From Actinomadura syzygii (GTDB taxonomy: Bacteria; Actinomycetota; Actinomycetes; Streptosporangiales; Streptosporangiaceae), in the NCBI RefSeq assembly GCF_008085905.1, contig NZ_VSFF01000001.1, positions 124,001 through 188,000 of the forward strand: a DNA stretch of 64,000 nucleotides. Reading direction: 5' to 3'. Below are positions 1 through 7,575 of this stretch, piece by piece (position 1 is the first letter of the stretch; the number at the start of each line of letters is the position of its first letter). The notes beneath the pieces were generated by a model, which worked only from the letters and a program-made list of their open reading frames with translations, did no database searches and had not been told where the DNA came from. A program made the position numbers and the translations under genes.

Positions 1-162
1 GGCCTCGTCGAACGCGGCGGCGGTCATCGCGTCATAGGCGGTGAGCATCGCCCATCGGTGGCCGCGTTCCTTCGCCTTTGCGATGTCCCGGACCGTGACC
101 CGGCCGGACGACCCATAAACGGATGCGTCCTGCATTTCCTGGGCATGCGAAATACGCGCCAT
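1..162 (-). CDS. panB: 3-methyl-2-oxobutanoate hydroxymethyltransferase, N-terminal part (cut by window edge)
   Basis: Makes ketopantoate from 2-oxoisovalerate and 5,10-methylene-tetrahydrofolate, the first committed step of pantothenate/CoA synthesis; cytosolic. Only the first 54 codons are visible; the frame stays open to the left edge. After about 20 variable residues comes the PanB opening: VTVRDIAKAKERG (residues 22-34), then WAMLTAYDAMTAAAFDEA, where the TAYD segment begins the first strand of the TIM-like barrel. The ATG at 162 is preceded by GGGAG five bases upstream, which fixes the start. The call rests on motif recognition of an N-terminal fragment, but the block is distinctive. 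No operon partner is visible on this side. Confidence 0.85.
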   Translation of the reverse strand, partial: MARISHAQEMQDASVYGSSGRVTVRDIAKAKERGHRWAMLTAYDAMTAAAFDEA

Positions 163-263
163 GGCGACTCCCGTTCGACTGTCTCGAAGCGCCCTTTACG
201 GCGTCTCCGGACTCTTGCCCATCGTGACATAAGCGTTCGGTCCCGTACAGGCCGACGGCCGAT

Positions 264-287
264 GGCGGCGCGGTCGCCCGCGCCGCC
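264..287. terminator. Perfect GC hairpin after the anchored secreted-protein gene
   Basis: A 10-bp perfect stem (GGCGGCGCGG paired with CCGCGCCGCC) closes a 4-base loop. It starts 9 nt past the stop codon of the minus-strand gene 296-1051 and lies upstream of panB. No U-tract follows, which is common for actinomycete terminators. Position and symmetry suggest termination; it is not proven. Confidence 0.6.
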
Positions 288-295
288 ACCTGAGA

Positions 296-1051
296 TCAGC
301 GCCGGACGGCCCGGCGGCGGAGGAACAGACCGCCGCCGCCGGCGGCGAGGAGGAGCCCGAGCCCGGCGAACACGACCGGGGCTTCGTTGTTGTCTCCGGT
401 TTCGCTGGGCTTCGGGCCGTAGCCTCCAGCCATGCCCTGCCGGTCATAGGCCGAACCGGGCAGGCGGTCCCCGTAGCGACCGCGAACCGCCCGCTGGTAG
501 GCCGCCAGCGGGACGGAAGGCGCGCCCGTCACCTGCCGAGCCTCCGCATTGAGCGGGTAGACCCGGCCGCCGTCCAGCCGGTACCAGCCGTTGATCTGCG
601 GCTCGCGGAAGACCGTTCCTGTGTTGCGCGCGTAGTTCTGCTCGTCCGCGCCGGACGCGATATTGGCGAGCCGCCAGGCCCCGTCCCTGCGCACGGCCCA
701 GACCGAGGCGCGCTGCCCGTCTGCCGAGACCGCCTCGGTGGCGAGGAAGGACAGCCGCGCGACCGTGTCCGAACGTCCCGTGACGAAGCCGGGGTCGAGT
801 TCGTAGACGGGCACGGTCGGGCCGGTCAGCCTGGGCGCCATCTGCGCCGCCGCGCTGGCGGTGATCTTCGCGGTGCCGCCGCGGGCGGCGAAGAAGCGGG
901 CGACGGTCGGGGACGCCGCTTCGGCGACCTGCCGGGCGGCGGCCACGTCGGCGGCCGGGGGCCGGGTCGGGGCGGGGGACGCGGCGGCCGCCGGCGCCGC
1001 CGTCACGATCACGATCGCGCCGCTGAGCGCGAGACCTGCGAACAGTTTCAT
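296..1051 (-). CDS. Secreted protein with C-terminal membrane anchor, function unknown
   Basis: 251 residues. It opens with a classical signal peptide (MKLFAGLALSG, hydrophobic core, AAAAS near residue 23), then a Pro/Ala-rich linker and a globular extracytoplasmic part of about 180 residues. A hydrophobic helix near residues 222-243 ends in LFLRRRAVRR, so the protein should face outside and stay in the membrane. PSETGDN precedes the helix and looks vaguely like a sorting signal, but the LPxTG or LAxTG sequence is absent. The start at 1051 has AGGAG 7-8 nt upstream; the frame stays open further upstream but that part overlaps the neighbouring gene and has no signal peptide. It lies 11 nt downstream of the C39-like protease gene on the same strand, so the two probably act together outside the cell. 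No family recognised. Confidence 0.75.
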   Translation of the reverse strand: MKLFAGLALSGAIVIVTAAPAAAASPAPTRPPAADVAAARQVAEAASPTVARFFAARGGTAKITASAAAQMAPRLTGPTVPVYELDPGFVTGRSDTVARLSFLATEAVSADGQRASVWAVRRDGAWRLANIASGADEQNYARNTGTVFREPQINGWYRLDGGRVYPLNAEARQVTGAPSVPLAAYQRAVRGRYGDRLPGSAYDRQGMAGGYGPKPSETGDNNEAPVVFAGLGLLLAAGGGGLFLRRRAVRR

Positions 1052-1062
1052 CTCACGTCTCC

Positions 1063-1623
1063 TCAGGCGCCGATGTAGTCGAGGGAATGGGTCCAGAGGA
1101 ACGAGTTGTTGCTGACGTAGTAGTTGTACGACGCCCAGTTGTAGCGGTAGTTCGAGGGCCAGGGATCTCCCCAATAGACCATGCTCGAACCGGTGTCGTA
1201 GCCGTACAGGACCTGCATGTGCCCGCCGCCGCTCGTCCATTGGATGCGGGCGATGATGGGACGGCGCGCGTCCACCTCCCGGACGATCGCGGCGTAGGTG
1301 AGATAGGTGTAGACGTAGCTCCCGGGATTGATTCCGATTTGGCGGAAGGCGTTCTGGTCGTTGGCCAGCGTGGCCTGCTCGTTGGGGCAGGACGAGTTCA
1401 TCGCGCGGTTGAAGGCGAGGTTGCAGAACTGGTTCTGGCTGTAGGACCTGCCCATATAGGCGGCCACTGTGTTGCCGGACGCGGCCCAGCACCAGTTGGT
1501 CCTTTCCTGGGCCTGCATGGTGATGCCGAGTTTCAGGGCGGCGGCGTCGGCGGTGCCGGGCACGGCCACGGCCGAGAGTGCGAGCGCGCCCACGGCGGCG
1601 CGCCAGGCTGTGCGGGTAAGCAT
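1063..1623 (-). CDS. Secreted papain-like cysteine protease (C39 / AvrRpt2-like fold)
   Basis: 186 residues with an N-terminal signal peptide (MLTRTAWRAAVGALALS, cleavage near ADAAA). The mature protein has the signature QERTNWCWAAS with the presumed nucleophile Cys45, a GGHMQV segment carrying the likely catalytic His, and WGDPWP with the third catalytic residue, in the order expected for papain-like C39_2 peptidases. The NWCW motif is typical of the small actinobacterial and AvrRpt2-like members. The start at 1623 has AGGAG ten bases upstream; earlier in-frame codons would put a charged stretch before the signal peptide. It is followed after 11 nt by the anchored exported protein at 296-1051, a plausible substrate, chaperone or inhibitor. 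Substrate unknown. Confidence 0.8.
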   Translation of the reverse strand: MLTRTAWRAAVGALALSAVAVPGTADAAALKLGITMQAQERTNWCWAASGNTVAAYMGRSYSQNQFCNLAFNRAMNSSCPNEQATLANDQNAFRQIGINPGSYVYTYLTYAAIVREVDARRPIIARIQWTSGGGHMQVLYGYDTGSSMVYWGDPWPSNYRYNWASYNYYVSNNSFLWTHSLDYIGA

Positions 1624-1794
1624 GGAGAATGCACTCCTGGGGGACGGTCGAAGGATGGGGGTGTCGGGCGCCCTCGACGTCCGCGGAACGTCGAAAGGAA
1701 TGGTCCCCCCGCCGCGAATCCCAGACAAGCCCCTGCGCCGTGGCGGAATTTCAAGGTGTAGGCGGCCAATAAATGAGAAAGGCGCCGCCCGGGG

Positions 1795-2682
1795 TCAGTC
1801 CCACTCCCAGCGGATGCCGTGGACGCCGGGCCGGACCTCCATATCGGCCATATGCACGGCGCACCAGCCGGACAGTTGCAGCTCTCCGACGTCGGCGCTC
1901 GGCGTCGCCGCGTTCGGCTGCCAGACCCGGTGGCAGCGGACGGGCAGCGCGTCCGGATCGAACTGGACGTGCAGCAGGTACATGTGCGTCGGATGGCGGA
2001 ACCAGCGGTGATAGAAGGTCGCCTCGGGCCCGCCGCCGCCATAGCCGAACTCGTACTCGATCATGTACGTGTCGCCGCGCCGCAGAGGCTTTTCGAACAG
2101 CAACTCCATTGCGGTGACACCCGTCCCAGGATCGGTGCGGACCTGACCCAGGCGGCAGTGGGACGCCCTCCGAATGTCGGGCAGAATCCCCTTCTCGCAG
2201 TGGTGGACGGCCACGTGCCTGTCGACACCGTCCACCCGCGCTTGGAAGACCGCCCGCGTCCGAACGGACCGCTCGTCGCGGTCGGCTCCGACGCGGAAGC
2301 TCTCGTCGCAGCTCAGCCAGCGGAGCTGCCCGTCCACCGGGTTGCGGATCTGCCCGAGGAGGGTGTCGACGCTGGCGTGCACCTGGCTGACGTCCCGGTA
2401 CGACAGCGCGCCGGGCGCCTGGTGCACCCACCGCCCGCGCGGCCGGCGCGGCCCGAGCAGCGCGGACAGCGATTCCGGCGGCACCTCCAGGATCCCCTCG
2501 AGCGCCCGGACGGCCGACAGCGACCGCGACCTTTCCGGACGGCTGCTGCCGCGCTGCCAGTTGCTGAGGCTCGCCACGCTGACGTGGATTCCGCGCTCGG
2601 CGAGCCGCACATGGAGCCGCTCAAGGCTCAGACCTCGCGCCTGGATCGCCGCGCGCAACGCGCCATCGAATGAATCCACCAT
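1795..2682 (-). CDS. XRE-type helix-turn-helix regulator with a large C-terminal domain
   Basis: 295 residues. Residues about 5-70 form a helix-turn-helix of the XRE/SinR type (LSLERLHVRLAERG...VSVASLSNWQRGSSRP), the usual N-terminus of actinomycete XRE regulators. The remaining 220 residues are Trp-rich, end in GIRWEWD, and match no domain I can name; they may sense a ligand or partner. The start at 2682 is chosen because GGGAGGA lies 6 nt upstream; an in-frame codon at 2706 has no such site. It stands alone, upstream of the protease pair but 170 nt away. Confidence 0.8.
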   Translation of the reverse strand: MVDSFDGALRAAIQARGLSLERLHVRLAERGIHVSVASLSNWQRGSSRPERSRSLSAVRALEGILEVPPESLSALLGPRRPRGRWVHQAPGALSYRDVSQVHASVDTLLGQIRNPVDGQLRWLSCDESFRVGADRDERSVRTRAVFQARVDGVDRHVAVHHCEKGILPDIRRASHCRLGQVRTDPGTGVTAMELLFEKPLRRGDTYMIEYEFGYGGGGPEATFYHRWFRHPTHMYLLHVQFDPDALPVRCHRVWQPNAATPSADVGELQLSGWCAVHMADMEVRPGVHGIRWEWD

Positions 2683-2793
2683 CGAGGATCCTCCCGCCGA
2701 GGCCACCCGCCCCGGAAAAGGCCGCGGGCCAGGCGCAGACGGACCTTAATGGAACCCAGTCCAACAGTCCAGACCTCGATGGGAGGCGTTCGG

Positions 2794-3132
2794 TCAGTCG
2801 TCGAACTCGAACCCGGCGGCCGTGGCGGCGGCGACGAGAGCGCGCATCCGATCCGCGTCGGCAGCGATGGCGCTCATCAGATCGCCCAGTTCCTGGAGCG
2901 CGTCACGGTCGGTGCCGTAGGCGCAGAACATTCCCGCTTCGGGGTCGTACGAGAACCGTCCGTCGAGCGTTTTCGCCTCGGTGCTGACGAGGAATTGCGC
3001 CACGCCTTCCCAGAAGTAGCCGTTCGGCTCATGGCCGAGCTCCTGGACGGTTTCGTCTACTTGGGTGGTTCCCGCGTCCAACAGCAACGAGAAATTGCCG
3101 GGCGTGGTCTCAAAGAGCTTCAGGGGCTTCAC
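2794..3132 (-). CDS. Immunity protein 51 family (Imm51)
   Basis: 112 residues. The arrangement SLLLDAG...ELGHEPNGYFWEGVAQFL...FSYDPEAGMFCAYGTDRDALQELGDLM follows the Imm51 pattern: a GY-W segment, then DPEAxMFCAY, then a helical LxxLxxL end. Imm51 proteins are cytosolic antidotes to polymorphic toxins; no cognate toxin gene is next to it, so it may be an orphan immunity gene. The start is GTG at 3132; no good Shine-Dalgarno precedes it, and a CATCAT box 7 nt upstream could be a weak -10 for a leaderless mRNA. Downstream of the flavoprotein gene on the same strand. Confidence 0.75.
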   Translation of the reverse strand: MKPLKLFETTPGNFSLLLDAGTTQVDETVQELGHEPNGYFWEGVAQFLVSTEAKTLDGRFSYDPEAGMFCAYGTDRDALQELGDLMSAIAADADRMRALVAAATAAGFEFDD

Positions 3133-3186
3133 CTGGCGGATGATGGCACCCGCCGGGACGGGACGGCAACCTCGCGACCAGCCGCC

Positions 3187-3684
3187 TCACCCGTCCAGCG
3201 CTGCCAGGACGTCTCCCCAACTCGCCATGGGCGCGCCCGCCTCGAACAGGACGCGGACGCCCATGGAGCGGAGAACGTCCAGATGGGTTTTGAAGGCGGG
3301 ATGACTGGCCAGCTCAGCCTTGAGCTGCGGAACCGCCAGCACAGGAACACCCATGCCGACGAGCTCACAAAGCATGCCAACCGCAACGGTGTCGGTAATC
3401 CCCAGCGCCCATTTGTTGATCGTATTGAAGGTGGCAGGCGCGACCACGGCGGCATCAGCGGGAGGCAACCCATTGGACGTCTCATGCGGCAACCGAAAGT
3501 CAGTCCGCACGGGCGCACCGGTAAGGGCGGCGAGCCGTTCAACGTCCAGGAAATTGACCCCCATGGGGGTAGCGATCACCCGCACATCCCATCCCGCATG
3601 CTGCGCCCGTCCCACAAAGTCCGGGAGCTCAGACGCAGCCGGGGCCCCACACGCGAACACGTACAAGACCTTCACCAAAGCCAC
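3187..3684 (-). CDS. Flavoprotein (PPC decarboxylase-like fold)
   Basis: 165 residues with the flavoprotein (PF02441) layout: VLYVFACGAPAA at the first strand, IATPMGVNFLD, and the conserved VVAPATFNTINKWALGITDT segment of the FMN-binding, PPC-decarboxylase-like group. Small stand-alone members of this kind are widespread in actinomycetes and their substrate is not known, so no specific reaction is assigned. The start is GTG at 3684. It lies 54 nt upstream of Imm51 and 18 nt downstream of the DUF4288 gene, all on the minus strand, suggesting one transcript. Confidence 0.85.
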   Translation of the reverse strand: MALVKVLYVFACGAPAASELPDFVGRAQHAGWDVRVIATPMGVNFLDVERLAALTGAPVRTDFRLPHETSNGLPPADAAVVAPATFNTINKWALGITDTVAVGMLCELVGMGVPVLAVPQLKAELASHPAFKTHLDVLRSMGVRVLFEAGAPMASWGDVLAALDG

Positions 3685-3702
3685 CCGCCAACCCGACGAT
3701 CC

Positions 3703-4035
3703 CTAACTAAGGAACACATTCCCCTGACGCTCGTCCCCCGTGTCAAAGTACCTGGTGACGTAGTCACGCTCCCCAAGCTCACTCTCCCGCATCAGCGAGA
3801 AGACTTCAGCACCCTCGCCAATCACCTTGTCCTCGCCAATGAAATACGCCTGGGCGAACTCTAGATACTGCCCATCACACCCGGCCGCATACTCAAACGC
3901 CCCAGCCTCGGCCTTCTCAATAGCCTCCCCAAAATCCCCGGCACGCCAAACAGTAACGTTCTCCTCATAAACTTGCCGTCCCTCATGCACCCATCGAAAA
4001 ACGCAACGAACCCCATACCAGCCAGCCCTACTCAT
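3703..4035 (-). CDS. DUF4288 domain protein
   Basis: 110 residues starting MSRAGWYGVRCVF, with YEENVTVWRAGDFGEAIEKAEAGA in the middle; the WYGVRCVF strand and the WRA...AIxxAE block are the hallmark of DUF4288. Function unknown. The start at 4035 has GGGAG 7 nt upstream and overlaps the last 8 nt of the DUF4291 gene, implying translational coupling. The base composition of this neighbourhood (3.7-4.5 kb) is noticeably less GC-rich than the core genes, in keeping with accessory DNA. Confidence 0.75.
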   Translation of the reverse strand: MSRAGWYGVRCVFRWVHEGRQVYEENVTVWRAGDFGEAIEKAEAGAFEYAAGCDGQYLEFAQAYFIGEDKVIGEGAEVFSLMRESELGERDYVTRYFDTGDERQGNVFLS

Positions 4036-4507
4036 AAGGACGCTCCCGAGGCAGAAGTCGAGCCGCCGCCTCCAGCTCACCACCCCTGACCAGCCCATGA
4101 ATCTCCCGAGCCAGCGGCGTCACATCACCGATGGAGACGATCCACTCATCCGCGTATCGCCGTACGGCCTCACCACACAGTCCAAGCTGAAGCGATCGAT
4201 ACGGCAAGGCCCTCCCCCGCAGGTCACGCTCAGGATCCCACTGCACCCGAGCAGGCGCACGCTTGAGCTGGCGACGCCAGGCATCCCGATCCGGGTACAG
4301 CCCGCGCTCGTAGTGCGAAAGACATGAGTTCCGCAGCGCCCACTCAAAGCCCTCACGTGTGATCTCCACGGCGAGAACGGTCTCCTGCCCCGCTTTCATG
4401 CCCCAGCCGCACCGATACATCATCCACAAGAAGTACGGCTTGACCCACGTCATCCGATCCCCTCGCCCCACCACCACGTCCCGCCCTCGCCACTTCCCCC
4501 AGCCCAT
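4028..4507 (-). CDS. DUF4291 family protein, probably 5'-truncated
   Basis: The DUF4291 signature is strong: RMTWVKPYFLWMMYRCGW, then ETVLAVEITREGFEWAL, ARVQWDPERDL, and the closing LLPRERPYE. Full-length members carry about 40 more residues before RMTW, including a YQAY...IA block. Here that part is replaced by a Gly/Arg-rich stretch (MGWGKWRGRDVVVGRG) and no frame upstream restores it. Translation might begin at the ATG at 4453 (GGGGA just before it) or at 4507. Either way the N-terminal region is missing, so the product may be inactive. It overlaps the DUF4288 gene by 8 nt. Confidence 0.65.
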   Translation of the reverse strand: MGWGKWRGRDVVVGRGDRMTWVKPYFLWMMYRCGWGMKAGQETVLAVEITREGFEWALRNSCLSHYERGLYPDRDAWRRQLKRAPARVQWDPERDLRGRALPYRSLQLGLCGEAVRRYADEWIVSIGDVTPLAREIHGLVRGGELEAAARLLPRERPYE

Positions 4508-4637
4508 GACTGGCCCGCCTCCCGCAACCGCACGGCATCACCCAACATGGAGCCTTGACCCCCCGTCCAGCCCCGCGTGTCGAAGCCCGCCACCGATGTG
4601 GCAACCTCTGACGGACTGGCAGAAGGGGGACGTTGAC

Positions 4638-5234
4638 GTGCGCGATGTTCAGGCGACCCTCGAATTGCGGCCAGGTCGCGGGATGGGACTGACGGTGTTG
4701 GTCGCCATGGGATTGAGCGGCGTGGGCATCGTCGCCGCGATCCTGATCGGCAACGCCCCGACGGTGTTCGCTCCAATCGTGGGCACCACCTGGGCCGTGT
4801 TGATCATATTGGGGACGGCAGTCCTCCTCACGTCCCGCATCACCCTGACTTCGCACGAGATCGTCGTTCGGGGGCTGTTCGTCCGCCAGCGCCGGCCACG
4901 CTCACACATCACCAGGGCGATGCGCGCGACGATCCACATGCCGAACGGAGGGGCAGGCGAAAGCCTCTTCCTACTCGACGCACACGGCAAGTTGCTCACC
5001 AGAGTGAACGTCGCCTACTACAAGCGCGAGAACGTAGACCGACTGGTCGAGACACTCGACGTGCCGAGCAGCGGTCCCACCTACTTCGCCAGCGGCAAAG
5101 AGTTCGACAAGACGCATCCGGGCCTGCTGTCGTGGGCAGAACGTCACCCCTACCGAATCCCGCTCGCGATCCTCGGCACCGCACTAGCCGCAACCGTGGC
5201 AGTAGCACTCATCGTGATCACCACATCCTCCTAA
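4638..5234 (+). CDS. Membrane protein with PH-like domain, unknown function
   Basis: 198 residues from a GTG start with AGGGGGA 7 nt upstream. Two adjacent membrane helices (about residues 15-38 and 43-65) are followed by a roughly 90-residue cytosolic part whose pattern (SRITLTSHEIVVRGLFVRQ...) resembles bacterial PH-like domains. A third helix forms the C-terminus (LAILGTALAATVAVALIVI). Such proteins often report on or organise the membrane, but no role can be assigned. Earlier in-frame codons would add a Pro/Arg/Thr-rich stretch with no coding look. Divergent from the DUF4291 gene. Confidence 0.7.
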   Translation: MRDVQATLELRPGRGMGLTVLVAMGLSGVGIVAAILIGNAPTVFAPIVGTTWAVLIILGTAVLLTSRITLTSHEIVVRGLFVRQRRPRSHITRAMRATIHMPNGGAGESLFLLDAHGKLLTRVNVAYYKRENVDRLVETLDVPSSGPTYFASGKEFDKTHPGLLSWAERHPYRIPLAILGTALAATVAVALIVITTSS

Positions 5235-6146
5235 CTCACCACAACAGCCAACGTCCCCGGCCGCCCACGGGCTCGGCAGCCCTGGCATGGTGTCGGAGGC
5301 AGTCGCTATCGTGCGACGCATTGAAGTCGGTCTGAGCACCCCTCGCGGGTCCGCGGCTTAAGGGGGGTGGGTGAAAGTAGACTCCCGGACTTGTCTCGGA
5401 GATCGAAAAGAAGCCCAGCGCCCCCACCCCCCTCCTTCTTTTCCGAAGAAGGCTGCCGCAGCAGCCGACACACGTGTGAACCTCACAAGTGAAAGCGCAG
5501 TTCTGGACCATGGCCGCAGCATTGAGGCCCTCACACCCACACAGCAATACCGCGACGCGTTCCCCGTCGAGACGCACCCGAGTGCGACCGTCTGATCTCA
5601 GGCACCCGCAGCGTCCACCGCCTGGACTACGCCGAGTCCGTGCGGCGGCCAGCGTCTCCGCAATCCACCGCGCCGACGAGCTCTGGCCAGTTGGAACGGC
5701 CAGCCCCGCGCGCGGCTACGGCGACACGCCCGACGGCGTCGCCTACGCCCACGAACGCCGATCCCTCAGTTCACCAACAACGACAGGTCCGGCACCAGAA
5801 ACCCACCCAAGAAGGGCAAGCGACCAGGCCCACCTGAGACGCCACAAACGCACTCGCCGACGAAATCGACCTTGATCATTTCAGCGACACGCCAGACCCT
5901 CACACACAACCGGAGGTTCGCCGCAACCACACTCCATGCATGCCAGACGATCACGACCACCGCCGGGTCTGCCGCAGCACCAACACTGCGCGGTCCGACA
6001 CCGCCGACTCCGCGCCCACCGTGCCGACGACGTGCCCGCGCTCACCGCCTCACCAGAAACGCGCACATCGCAGGCGATCCCCGGTTCACCACACCCGCCC
6101 AGCGAGACCAACAACTGCCTGCGTCCACCTCCGCGCGCAATCCACG
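5235..6146. other. Long non-coding stretch holding repeat A copy 1
   Basis: About 0.9 kb with no gene I can support on either strand; open frames here lack ribosome sites and codon bias. It holds an A-rich inverted repeat (GAAAAGAAG at 5405-5413 with CTTCTTTTC at 5435-5443, 21-nt loop). From 5866 it holds the first copy of a repeat cassette whose better-preserved copy begins at 8226. The composition, with CA-rich runs near 5760-5830, looks like decaying sequence. Confidence 0.55.
5866..5926. repeat. Repeat A, copy 1
   Basis: About 60 bp that aligns with 8226-8285 with only scattered differences. The shared core includes TTGATCATTTCAGCGACACG and, further on, ACAACCGGAGGTT. Each copy of repeat A is followed at a few hundred bases by a copy of repeat B, in the same order and orientation, so the pair is one duplicated segment that has diverged. 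Confidence 0.8.
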
Positions 6147-6261
6147 CTATGAGAACTGCACCGCTAACTCGTCCAGCGACCTGCCCGTCCCGTCAGCCCT
6201 AGCTGTTCCTTCCGTCGAACACGACGCTGAGGTTAGGCAACGCTGCCGAAGCCGACCGCTG
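6121..6261. repeat. Repeat B, copy 1 (decayed)
   Basis: Aligns with 8554-8688. Shared parts include AACTCGTCCAGCG and the exact run AGCTGTTCCTTCCGTCGAACA. The intact copy encodes the start and ribosome site of a 38-residue protein on the minus strand; this copy has lost the start codon and gained a stop. Confidence 0.8.
6147..6200 (-). pseudogene. Remnant of the 38-aa protein gene (paralogue of 8515-8631)
   Basis: Read on the minus strand, this gives RADGTGRSLDELAVQFS then a stop, against MADGMDRPLDELAVQLL in the intact copy at 8515-8631. The GGAAGGAACAG ribosome site is conserved, but the start codon ATG has become AGG and a TAG now follows residue 17. This is clear decay of a once-translated small gene; the conservation of its reading frame up to the stop supports the intact copy being a real gene. 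Confidence 0.7.
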
Positions 6262-6293
6262 GTGACACCGCCCCAAGTACCATCACTCTACGT

Positions 6294-6316
6294 GTTGACG
6301 CAATGATTGCGTCAAC
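6294..6316. promoter_or_regulatory. Perfect palindromic operator in front of the Fic gene
   Basis: Arms GTTGACGCAAT and ATTGCGTCAAC are exact inverted repeats around a single G, 23 bp in all. It contains the -35 hexamer and most of the spacer of the predicted fic promoter, so a bound protein would block RNA polymerase. The Fic protein ends in a winged-helix-like segment and may itself be the binder. Confidence 0.75.
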
Positions 6317-6323
6317 CTATCAT
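6295..6323 (+). promoter_or_regulatory. Predicted promoter of the Fic gene, leaderless
   Basis: TTGACG, a 17-bp spacer, then TATCAT. This is close to the principal sigma factor consensus. The start point falls about 7 nt after the -10 box, at the ATG at 6331, so the transcript would begin at the start codon. Confidence 0.65.
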
Positions 6324-6330
6324 GGTCTAC

Positions 6331-7467
6331 ATGCTCTTCCCCACACCCGCGCTGGACGACCTCGATCGCAAGGTCTTGGACGAAATCGAGCAGATGCGAG
6401 CCGACCTGCGCTACCAGGTACGTCAGGTAGCCGTGAAGTGGACGGAAGGTCTTCGGAAGTACCTCACGGCGGACGCGGTAGCGGCCTCGAACTCCATCGA
6501 AGGTTTTCGGGTGTCCACGGTCGACGTGGTGGACCTGATGGAGGGCGAGCGCGACGTCGAGTTGTCAGAGGATAACCGCGACGAGACTCTCGCCTACCAA
6601 CACATGATGACCTACATCCAGACGCTTCATGACGCGGAAGACTTTTCCTTCAGCAAGGGGCTGCTGAACGCGCTTCACTGGATGCTCCAGGGACACCGCC
6701 ACACGGCTTCCAGGCCGGCCGGTCAATGGCGTCGAGGCCCGGTGTATGTCACCGATCCCAGAGACCCCAGTATTGCGGCGTACACGGGCCCTGACGCCGA
6801 AGACGTCCCAGGTCTGATGGACGAACTGGTGAACTGGTTGGCGGAAGACAACGGCACCCACCCTCTGATCAAAGCCGCAATGGCTCATCTCCACCTCGTC
6901 TCCATCCATCCGTGGAGCGATGGAAACGGTCGGATGTCACGGTCAGTCCAGACCCTCCTGATCGCCCGCGAGGGCGTGCTCGCCCCGGAGTTTTCGTCGA
7001 TCGAAGCGTGGTTGGGACGTCCGGGGAACACCTGGGAGTATTACCGCCAGCTCAATGACCGAGGTTCGCGCTATCAACCCGACCAGGATGTTTCCAACTG
7101 GATCAAGTTCAATCTGACCGCTTACCACCAGCAGGCGCAGACCGTCAGAAACAGACTGGACAGAACAAGGAGCGTTCTGGGACTCCTCACAGACTTCGTG
7201 ACGGACGAGGGTCTGGACGAGCGCCTGGTCGCCGCTCTACACGAGGTCGCAATGACCGGAAAAGTCCGGCGCCTGCGTTACGAACACGCTGAGGGATTGA
7301 GTGTTCAGCAAGCCCAGCGCGACCTACGTGAACTGACAAGCGCAGGCATCCTCGTATCCGTTGGTCGCACACGGGCCCGCTCGTATATCGAAGGTCCTCG
7401 CTTCCCCGAGCCGCCCCTTACCGCAGCAAGGACTCCAACATCACTGATCGACCCTTACCGCGCCTAA
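6331..7467 (+). CDS. Fic domain protein (probable AMP transferase) with C-terminal winged helix
   Basis: 378 residues. The N-terminal helical part carries an inhibitory motif NSIEG at residues 54-58, so it is a class II Fic protein held inactive by Glu57. The active loop is HPWSDGNGRMSR at residues 193-204, with catalytic His193, the anion-binding GNGR and the closing Arg all present. Fic enzymes usually transfer AMP from ATP to a hydroxyl of a target protein. The last 90 residues (VQQAQRDLRELTSAGILVSVGR) look like a winged helix, suggesting DNA binding or autoregulation. The start at 6331 fits a leaderless transcript from the promoter at 6295-6323; ATG 6322 and TTG 6307 are in frame but overlap the promoter. 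No antitoxin-like small gene lies next to it. Confidence 0.9.
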   Translation: MLFPTPALDDLDRKVLDEIEQMRADLRYQVRQVAVKWTEGLRKYLTADAVAASNSIEGFRVSTVDVVDLMEGERDVELSEDNRDETLAYQHMMTYIQTLHDAEDFSFSKGLLNALHWMLQGHRHTASRPAGQWRRGPVYVTDPRDPSIAAYTGPDAEDVPGLMDELVNWLAEDNGTHPLIKAAMAHLHLVSIHPWSDGNGRMSRSVQTLLIAREGVLAPEFSSIEAWLGRPGNTWEYYRQLNDRGSRYQPDQDVSNWIKFNLTAYHQQAQTVRNRLDRTRSVLGLLTDFVTDEGLDERLVAALHEVAMTGKVRRLRYEHAEGLSVQQAQRDLRELTSAGILVSVGRTRARSYIEGPRFPEPPLTAARTPTSLIDPYRA

Positions 7468-7575
7468 CACCCTTGACCATTATTCCAGACGCCAAGACAC
7501 GCGGCTTCTATTTACTGAGAGGCTTCGGCGGCAGATTGCAACAATGGCGGAGCCTCGAACATCATGCCTCCACAC

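Noticed and set aside
5470..5490. TGTGAACCTCACA, a possible Rex site
   Set aside because: The half-sites are only 3 nt apart; Rex needs TGTGA and TCACA separated by 6 nt, and no gene lies downstream.
5236..5577. A 113-codon minus-strand open frame
   Set aside because: Cys/Arg-rich without codon bias or a ribosome site; no recognisable domain.
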